In this document: positions 58,796 through 64,000 of the stretch, in pieces
Position numbering within the stretch: the first letter of the stretch is position 1
How the letters are laid out: each line of letters starts with the position of its first letter
Assembly (NCBI GenBank): GCA_910585605.1
Contig: CAJUFL010000005.1
Coordinates: forward strand, 52,572-116,571
From: an uncultured Lachnospiraceae bacterium
GTDB taxonomy: Bacteria > Bacillota > Clostridia > Lachnospirales > Lachnospiraceae
Direction of reading: 5' to 3'
DNA length: 64,000 nt
Translations under genes and position numbers: made by a program
Notes under the pieces: model-generated
Told to the model about the DNA's origin: nothing
The model's database searches: none
What the model saw: only the letters and a program-made list of their open reading frames with translations

Positions 58796-61432
58796 TTAAA
58801 TACTTAAATTAGAAACAGATTTCTTTAATAAATCTATTTCTTTTTTTTGCTCTTGTATAAGCTTCAGCATTGCAGGTATAATATATTTATCATTCCATCC
58901 ATCTATTACTACATCTCCGCTTTCATCATAATGATAATCGGCAGCGATTGGATATATTTCATATATATCTTCAGCAATAAATCCTATCATGTCTTTTCGG
59001 TAACGGATATCTTCTTTGGTAGTGAAATAATCTTTTTTATATTTAAACTGTACTACAGGTAAATCATACAATTTGTCAGGATTTAATACATCTATTAGTC
59101 TAGTAGTTATATCGTCCTTAAATTTTCTGGATGATGTCGTACTGGTTTTAAAAATATGACCTAAGGTATCAATATAACAATTACTTGCAGCAGTTGTTCT
59201 AGCTGTAATATTATAGTTTGAAGTGATGAGACCGTTTATAGTAATATTACCAGATATGTCAACACTGGTTCCTATAGTAATATGACCGCTAGATTTGTTG
59301 ATACAAAAAGGTCTTAATGCGTTAAAAGCAGCTTCACTTCCAAATAAAATATAAAAGTTAGAGCCATCATCTCTAAAAATTGTGCTGTTACCTGCATTTG
59401 CGTTGCTCATTATTATTTGACCAGAGCCGGAAAATCCATGGGCTATAAGTCCTCCATCGCCTCTGACTACACCGGTGCCTGCATAAATTGATTTGCTATT
59501 GTATGTTCTCACCCATACATTGTCCATCATATACCATCCGCCATCCCATGTTTTGTTATGCCAGCCGGTATTGCCAGTAGTCTGGACATATGCCCCGTTT
59601 AAAACTAGTTGTGCGATGTTATCTATGTCTAAAGTAGTATCATTTCTTTGTATAATCCTTGCTGTATTATCAGCAGTCGAATTATTATAATGAAAATCAA
59701 TATAAGGTGTTGTACCAAATAATTCAAATCCACTTTTTACATTTAATTTGGCATTAATTGTCGTATCACCGCTTACAGTTCCACCAGTTAATTTTAAATA
59801 CGTATTATCATGATTGTGACTGGTGCTTGCTTTATTAGACAGTGCACTGTTGATAACTTTATTTTGAACAGGATTTGTGGAAGATGAACTTAAGCTGCTG
59901 TCAACAGTTATGCTTGTTTTGGGAATGGTAACAGTTTTTGTATTTATTTTTATAACATGTCCGTTGGAATCACTGGTTATACTGTCTATCGCAGTAAAAG
60001 TACCTCCTGCACTTGGAGCAGCAGTAGAAGTGCTGCTATTAGATTTGGGAATGGAAGGGTGGGAGGATGATATCGTTATTTTATCATTTGCTGTGTCGGG
60101 CGTAATGGTTACATTTGAGCCAGAAGCTAATGTAAGGGTATCCGTTTTGGAATCGGCTGCAACGGTGGCAGAACCGACAAGAATATTACTGAATGCATTT
60201 TGGTTTGCCTCTGCATTGCTGGGCGCATGAGCAGAGTCTGCATGTGTTTTTGCAGCATTCCAGCTATCCAATAAAATCTGTGTAACTTTATCCAAAACAG
60301 ATTTGTTAGAATGGGAATGTTTTTTGCTGTTTGCATCATCATAACTGGAATGATCTTCTTTGCTCAATAAGCCATCTACAGAATTTGTGGCTTTTGGGAT
60401 TGCATTTGCCGAAATGGGAATCCATTCCGTGCCATTATAGCGATATGTATAGTCGGTATCCTTTACATTGACTGTCCATCCGTCTTGGGGATTTTGATGT
60501 ACGGTGGCAATATCATCAAAGGTATCAACAGATTCCTTCCAGTCAATATTAGTTTCCAAAGCAGAGAATTTATTGTCTATTTCATTCTTTGTATACACAG
60601 ATGGCTTATTTCTAATATAGGCATCCGAATCGGAATCCGATATATTCCAATCTGACTGTATATTGATCTCTGCACCATCCTGAATTCCGCTTAATTTATT
60701 TTTTTCTTCGGTTGTATAGCTGGCAGTTATATTATCTAATAGGTCTTTGTTGGGATGCACATGCCTTTTATTATAGGAATCATTCCAATTTTCCCGTTCT
60801 TCAGAAGTAATGTGGTGGATATTATTATTTATATGGGATATTAAATCAGATACAGCCCTTGATAATTTTCCAAATGTATCAGAAAGCTTTTCCCCGACTG
60901 TAAGTTTGGATATAGTATCTGGTTCTTCATAGATTATCGTATGGGGGGCGTCATTGTCTGATATATGCTTTTCCAGATTTTGATTAACTGTTTCTGTCTG
61001 TAGGATTAACTGGTTTAAGAGGGAATAGTTGTCTTTTTCAAACTTATCACTGTTTAATGGATTTTTTTGTACGGACAGTGTAAATGGTATCGTGGATAAT
61101 ACAGAATGATCGGATGTATCATACAATACAATCTTTAAATGGGAGATTCCTGCGTAATATAATAAGTCCTCATCCAATTCCACTGTGATTACGTTGTTTT
61201 TGATAGTGATTATGTTATTTTCAATCGTGTCAGGTTTTATAACAGGTGATTTATTCGGACGAGAACCTTCTAATTTTACAATAACGTTATCTGGGATAGT
61301 ATATGGATCTCCCTGATTAAATAAAATAAACTCAACAAAACGGGAATTCTTATCGCCTTGCTGAGCCTTGATTACTTCATAGAAGGTGGGAGAGTATACA
61401 TCTACTTCTATTTGTTTTATGATGTTGTTCAA
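58796..61432 (-). CDS. BppU-type tail-fibre-like protein with S74 intramolecular chaperone, copy B
   Basis: An 878-residue paralogue of the downstream fibre gene; the first 380 residues or so are closely similar, with long stretches of near-identical DNA. Residues about 400-760 form a different beta-rich shaft (TSHNHDNTYLKLTGGTVSGD, INGLITSNYNITARTTAASN). The C-terminal 110 residues are a peptidase S74 domain: TSSRKFKDDITTR, DMIGFIAEDIYEIYP, YIIPAMLKLIQEQKKEIDLL. S74 domains trimerise the fibre and then cut themselves off at a Ser-Lys site. The start is TTG 61432 with AAAAGGAGG upstream. Confidence 0.82.
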   Translation of the reverse strand: MNNIIKQIEVDVYSPTFYEVIKAQQGDKNSRFVEFILFNQGDPYTIPDNVIVKLEGSRPNKSPVIKPDTIENNIITIKNNVITVELDEDLLYYAGISHLKIVLYDTSDHSVLSTIPFTLSVQKNPLNSDKFEKDNYSLLNQLILQTETVNQNLEKHISDNDAPHTIIYEEPDTISKLTVGEKLSDTFGKLSRAVSDLISHINNNIHHITSEERENWNDSYNKRHVHPNKDLLDNITASYTTEEKNKLSGIQDGAEINIQSDWNISDSDSDAYIRNKPSVYTKNEIDNKFSALETNIDWKESVDTFDDIATVHQNPQDGWTVNVKDTDYTYRYNGTEWIPISANAIPKATNSVDGLLSKEDHSSYDDANSKKHSHSNKSVLDKVTQILLDSWNAAKTHADSAHAPSNAEANQNAFSNILVGSATVAADSKTDTLTLASGSNVTITPDTANDKITISSSHPSIPKSNSSTSTAAPSAGGTFTAIDSITSDSNGHVIKINTKTVTIPKTSITVDSSLSSSSTNPVQNKVINSALSNKASTSHNHDNTYLKLTGGTVSGDTTINAKLNVKSGFELFGTTPYIDFHYNNSTADNTARIIQRNDTTLDIDNIAQLVLNGAYVQTTGNTGWHNKTWDGGWYMMDNVWVRTYNSKSIYAGTGVVRGDGGLIAHGFSGSGQIIMSNANAGNSTIFRDDGSNFYILFGSEAAFNALRPFCINKSSGHITIGTSVDISGNITINGLITSNYNITARTTAASNCYIDTLGHIFKTSTTSSRKFKDDITTRLIDVLNPDKLYDLPVVQFKYKKDYFTTKEDIRYRKDMIGFIAEDIYEIYPIAADYHYDESGDVVIDGWNDKYIIPAMLKLIQEQKKEIDLLKKSVSNLSI

Positions 61433-61666
61433 AATATATTTCCTCCTTTTAGATAGTTTGTTTGTTGGATGATTTATAAGGTAATAGCAGTAAAAGGCTA
61501 CCTTTAATCAGTATTATTAAAAATGTAAAAATCTCCTTTCATAAGTACTGATTATGTATATATTATGTTTAAAATTTTCTTCATTTTTTCATATTTGTTT
61601 TGTGTTCTTTTAAAATATGTGTTTCTACTTAAAATTAACAATGTGTTTACAAACCATAAACAATAG
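61433..61666. other. AT-rich divergent intergenic region
   Basis: This holds the leader of fibre copy B on the minus strand (ribosome binding site near 61445) and the upstream side of the small secreted protein gene on the plus strand. ATAAGTACTGATTATG near 61540 resembles the palindromic leader of copy A. I see no gene. Confidence 0.5.
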
Positions 61667-61695
61667 TTGACATTAAAAATAGAATATTATATTCT
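61667..61695 (+). promoter_or_regulatory. Strong sigma-A promoter for the small secreted protein
   Basis: A consensus TTGACA (61667-61672) and TATTCT (61690-61695) at 17-bp spacing, about 80 bases before the start codon. Confidence 0.65.
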
Positions 61696-61777
61696 TATAA
61701 CAGGTTTAGTATTCAATTACTAAGCGGTAACTCATTCACATTATTTTTATTTGTATTATACGAAAGGTGGTATTTTT

Positions 61778-62137
61778 ATGAAGAAAAGTAGTAAGAAATT
61801 AATGGGTTTATTGATGGTGTTTGTACTGTTTACAGGGGTGTTTTGTATTTCTAATACGGCACATGCAACAACTATTAATCAAAAAACCAAGTACTTGACT
61901 GTATACAATAATAGTGAATATGTGAATCAAATTAAAGTAGATGTTACATATGTTGTTGAATTATCTGGAAGTACTATAACCAAATGTTCTGCTAGTGTTA
62001 ATAATGCGGCATCTAGTAAGTATAATATTGGCATTAATTCCTGCACATATTCAGGAACAAGATTTTCAGTATCTTATAGTTTATATTTAAAAAATGGTGA
62101 GTTTGTTAAAAGTGCCACACTATCAGGCTCTATATAA
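61778..62137 (+). CDS. Small secreted protein (119 aa), unknown function
   Basis: The precursor starts MKKSSKKLMGLLMVFVLFTG, a typical Sec signal peptide with a likely cut after NTAHA (about residue 30). The mature protein of about 90 residues is rich in Ser, Thr, Tyr and Val with alternating hydrophobic residues, suggesting a beta sandwich. Two cysteines (in TKCSAS and NSCTYSG) could form a disulfide. There is no anchor or LPXTG motif, so it may be released. ATG 61778 follows AAAGGTGG. It has its own strong promoter and terminator. I recognise no family. Confidence 0.75.
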   Translation: MKKSSKKLMGLLMVFVLFTGVFCISNTAHATTINQKTKYLTVYNNSEYVNQIKVDVTYVVELSGSTITKCSASVNNAASSKYNIGINSCTYSGTRFSVSYSLYLKNGEFVKSATLSGSI

Positions 62138-62153
62138 ATATATCATTATTATA

Positions 62154-62190
62154 AAAGGACTGCTGAGTCAATTCTGGCAGTCCTTTATTT
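62154..62190 (+). terminator. Terminator after the small secreted protein
   Basis: A perfect 10-bp stem (AAAGGACTGC at 62154-62163 with GCAGTCCTTT at 62177-62186) is followed by a T-rich tract. Confidence 0.9.
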
Positions 62191-62344
62191 TGGAATTTTA
62201 TAAAAATATGGGTTAAACAATACGATTAAACTATATCAATGATTTTTGTCCTGTAAAAAAGATTACATATTGATAGATATTTTTTTTAATTAATCTACCA
62301 GTATGCAATCTCTTTTCTATTACATATCATATATCATGAAAAAA

Positions 62345-63694
62345 TTATTTAACAATCTTAACTGTACTTTTTTGCCCCTTTTTATTCATCAATTTCTTAT
62401 ATTTTTTCAATTTACTAACAGGCACTTTAATCTTAGCTTTTGCATTTATACCTTTAAATGCATTTTTGCCTACAGACTTTAATTTAGAAGATTTTACTGT
62501 AATTGTCTTTAAGTTTTTGCAGCCGTTAAAGGCATTAGCTTCAATCTTAGTAACATTTTTCCCTATTATTACTTTCTTGAGATCCTTATTATTTTTAAAT
62601 GCATTTTTAGAAATAGTAGTAACTTTATAAGTTATCCCATCAATTGTAACTGTACCAGGAATAGTGACAGTTGTTTTTGATTTCTTTGTTGCTGAATATT
62701 GAACTGTACCATCTGTTGTTCCCGGTTTTGTTACTTTATAAGAGTCATCTGAATGAGTGATCGTATTTCCGGTTTGAGGGAGGGGGAGTTTAGCTATTTT
62801 TTCTGTCTTATTAGTTTTACAGGTTTTACAGGTGAATAATTTTGTTCCTTCTGTTGTTACAGTTGGCTCAAGAGTTATTATTCCATCATCCCATGTATGT
62901 TGTCCTGTTGCCTTGATAGTTTCCTGTGGGACTTTGTAATCACATACAGGACAATGGCAGCCCTTTGTTTTACCATCCTGTGTACAAGTGGGTGGGATAG
63001 CTTCATCGGTGATTATTTGGGGGTGAGTAATACATATAATTTTAATATGGTTTATATTTTCTGTTTTCATTAAGGGTGAATCTGAATTCGTATATATAAT
63101 TAATGAAGTACAACCTAAAAAAGCATCTATTTTTATCAGTTCTTCATCGTTTACATAATATGGTCGGATTCCTAATGAAACATTGCTATTGGGTAATATT
63201 ATACTTTTTAATGACTCACAACTATCAAATGCAAATCCACCTATTATTTTAACAGAACTCGGTATATTAATTGTTTCTAAATTCCTGCAACCTGAAAAAC
63301 TAGAATCTGAAATTTCTTCAATGCCTTCTGGTAAAGAAACGGTTTGTAAATTTATGAAATTCCAGAACGCAGAATTTTCTATTTTTTTAATACCTTCTTC
63401 AATAATTAAGTGTTTTATTTTGTCTTTGTCTGAAAAGTTAATAATTGATGAGTTCCCACCTACCTGGCTTACTTTTTTATCATCTAATGCTGAGGGAATA
63501 ATTAGTAATTCATCTGTACCATTATATCTTACTATAGATATTGTTCCATCCTCAAGTTCATAATAAGTATAATTACCAAAGTCTATATAATCCAAAAAAT
63601 TGACAGCATTGACTGAGGTTTTCTTTGTAAAAACAGCACTAGCTATTATATAAATAACAAATAACCATTTATAACGTTTAACTTTTTTCATCAT
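62345..63694 (-). CDS. BspA-type leucine-rich-repeat (LRR_5) secreted protein
   Basis: A 449-residue exported protein: signal peptide (KWLFVIYIIASAVF, cut near SVNA), then a first block of BspA-like repeats (about 85-180: IEEGIKKIENSAFWNFINLQ, LPEGIEEISDSSFSGCRNLE). A cysteine-rich cassette follows (about 230-300; CTQDGKTKGCHCPVCDYKVP and LFTCKTCKTNKTEKI, with GQHTWDDGIITLEPTVT between). A second LRR_5 block ends the protein (IGKNVTKIEANAFNGCKNLK). It has a basic tail and no LPXTG or membrane anchor. The ATG pair at 63694/63691 follows GGAGG. Such proteins are surface adhesins or scaffolds. Confidence 0.88.
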   Translation of the reverse strand: MMKKVKRYKWLFVIYIIASAVFTKKTSVNAVNFLDYIDFGNYTYYELEDGTISIVRYNGTDELLIIPSALDDKKVSQVGGNSSIINFSDKDKIKHLIIEEGIKKIENSAFWNFINLQTVSLPEGIEEISDSSFSGCRNLETINIPSSVKIIGGFAFDSCESLKSIILPNSNVSLGIRPYYVNDEELIKIDAFLGCTSLIIYTNSDSPLMKTENINHIKIICITHPQIITDEAIPPTCTQDGKTKGCHCPVCDYKVPQETIKATGQHTWDDGIITLEPTVTTEGTKLFTCKTCKTNKTEKIAKLPLPQTGNTITHSDDSYKVTKPGTTDGTVQYSATKKSKTTVTIPGTVTIDGITYKVTTISKNAFKNNKDLKKVIIGKNVTKIEANAFNGCKNLKTITVKSSKLKSVGKNAFKGINAKAKIKVPVSKLKKYKKLMNKKGQKSTVKIVK

Positions 63695-64000
63695 TTAATT
63701 CCTCCATTCTATGTTAGATTAATAATAATATAACTTATATTATAAATGGAGGGGGACAATGTAAAGGAAAATATTGGTATATTTTTATATTATTGAATTA
63801 ATTTTGTCTTGTAATTTGTTAACTTCTTGTCTTAAATTTTAAAAATATCCTCCAAAATGAAAATTAAGAATTAAAAATAATATCTGTTTCTTTTGCTCTA
63901 ATATTTAATAAGTTAATATTTGAATTTATTGTATTAGATGCTATTGTGAATATTCCGTTTAAATAGTGCACTCTTTCCGAAAATTCAGAGCACCCTTTTC
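63695..64000. other. AT-rich intergenic sequence to the window end
   Basis: No gene seen. A minus-strand TATAAT (63739-63744) with TTTACA (63760-63765) at a short 15-bp spacing may serve the LRR gene. Near the end GTG-CA-CTCT (63966-63974) can pair with AGAGCAC (63987-63993) before CCTTTT, a weak terminator-like structure. Confidence 0.4.

Noticed and set aside
1..64000. CRISPR arrays, tRNA or rRNA genes
   Set aside because: No regularly spaced direct repeats, and no cloverleaf or rRNA-like segments were noticed.

Overview
The window looks like chromosome of a spore-forming, low-GC Firmicute, most likely a Lachnospiraceae (Clostridium cluster XIVa) gut-type bacterium. The basis is a complete spoIIIAA-AH operon, spoIVB and Spo0A-type regulators, a meso-DAP-type MurE, and long co-directional Firmicutes housekeeping operons with strong AGGAGG ribosome binding sites. 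I found no tRNA, rRNA or CRISPR array.

Layout. (1) 1-3.6 kb: tail of an unidentified gene, a terminator, yqeG, a fused aroE-aroK shikimate enzyme, and a Xaa-Pro aminopeptidase. (2) 3.6-24.6 kb: a block lying between the peptidase and efp, which are neighbours in many Firmicutes. It holds a LysR regulator divergent from leuC-leuD-leuB, ilvD, ilvB and serC-serA. Within it are a HepT/MntA toxin-antitoxin pair, two small membrane proteins, a two-component system, asd, orphan cobalamin-type genes (a CbiG, and a half-length CbiJ/CobK carrying hexapeptide repeats), a YdcF-like protein and a TPR-DUF4037/DUF4125 pair. Leucine, isoleucine/valine, serine and aspartate-family synthesis are thus represented by partial sets: leuA, ilvN, ilvC and serB are not in view. 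(3) 24.6-43.2 kb: the conserved chain efp, spoIIIAA-AH, asp23, nusB, xseA-xseB, ispA, dxs, tlyA, nadK, argR, recN, spoIVB, followed by two tandem Spo0A-like genes. (4) 43.2-56.4 kb: glgA, rqcH, yicC, gmk, rpoZ, murE, priA, def, fmt, rsmB, rlmN. (5) 56.4-64 kb: an AT-rich accessory block that breaks the usual rlmN-prpC-prkC order. It holds two paralogous BppU/tail-fibre-like proteins (one ending in an S74 chaperone domain), a small secreted protein and a BspA-type leucine-rich-repeat surface protein.

The observations I rate highest are these. The tandem Spo0A paralogues have receiver domains that lost most phosphorylation-site residues; in the first copy all five key positions differ. A dispersed 200-266 bp structured repeat sits directly ahead of the ribosome binding sites of nadK and the CbiJ-like gene and shows base-pair-preserving changes between copies. 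The two fibre genes share an N-terminal half but have unrelated ends, with no other phage genes in view. The half-CbiJ carries an 18-bp-unit hexapeptide repeat. Family assignments rest on motif recognition by eye; no database search was possible.
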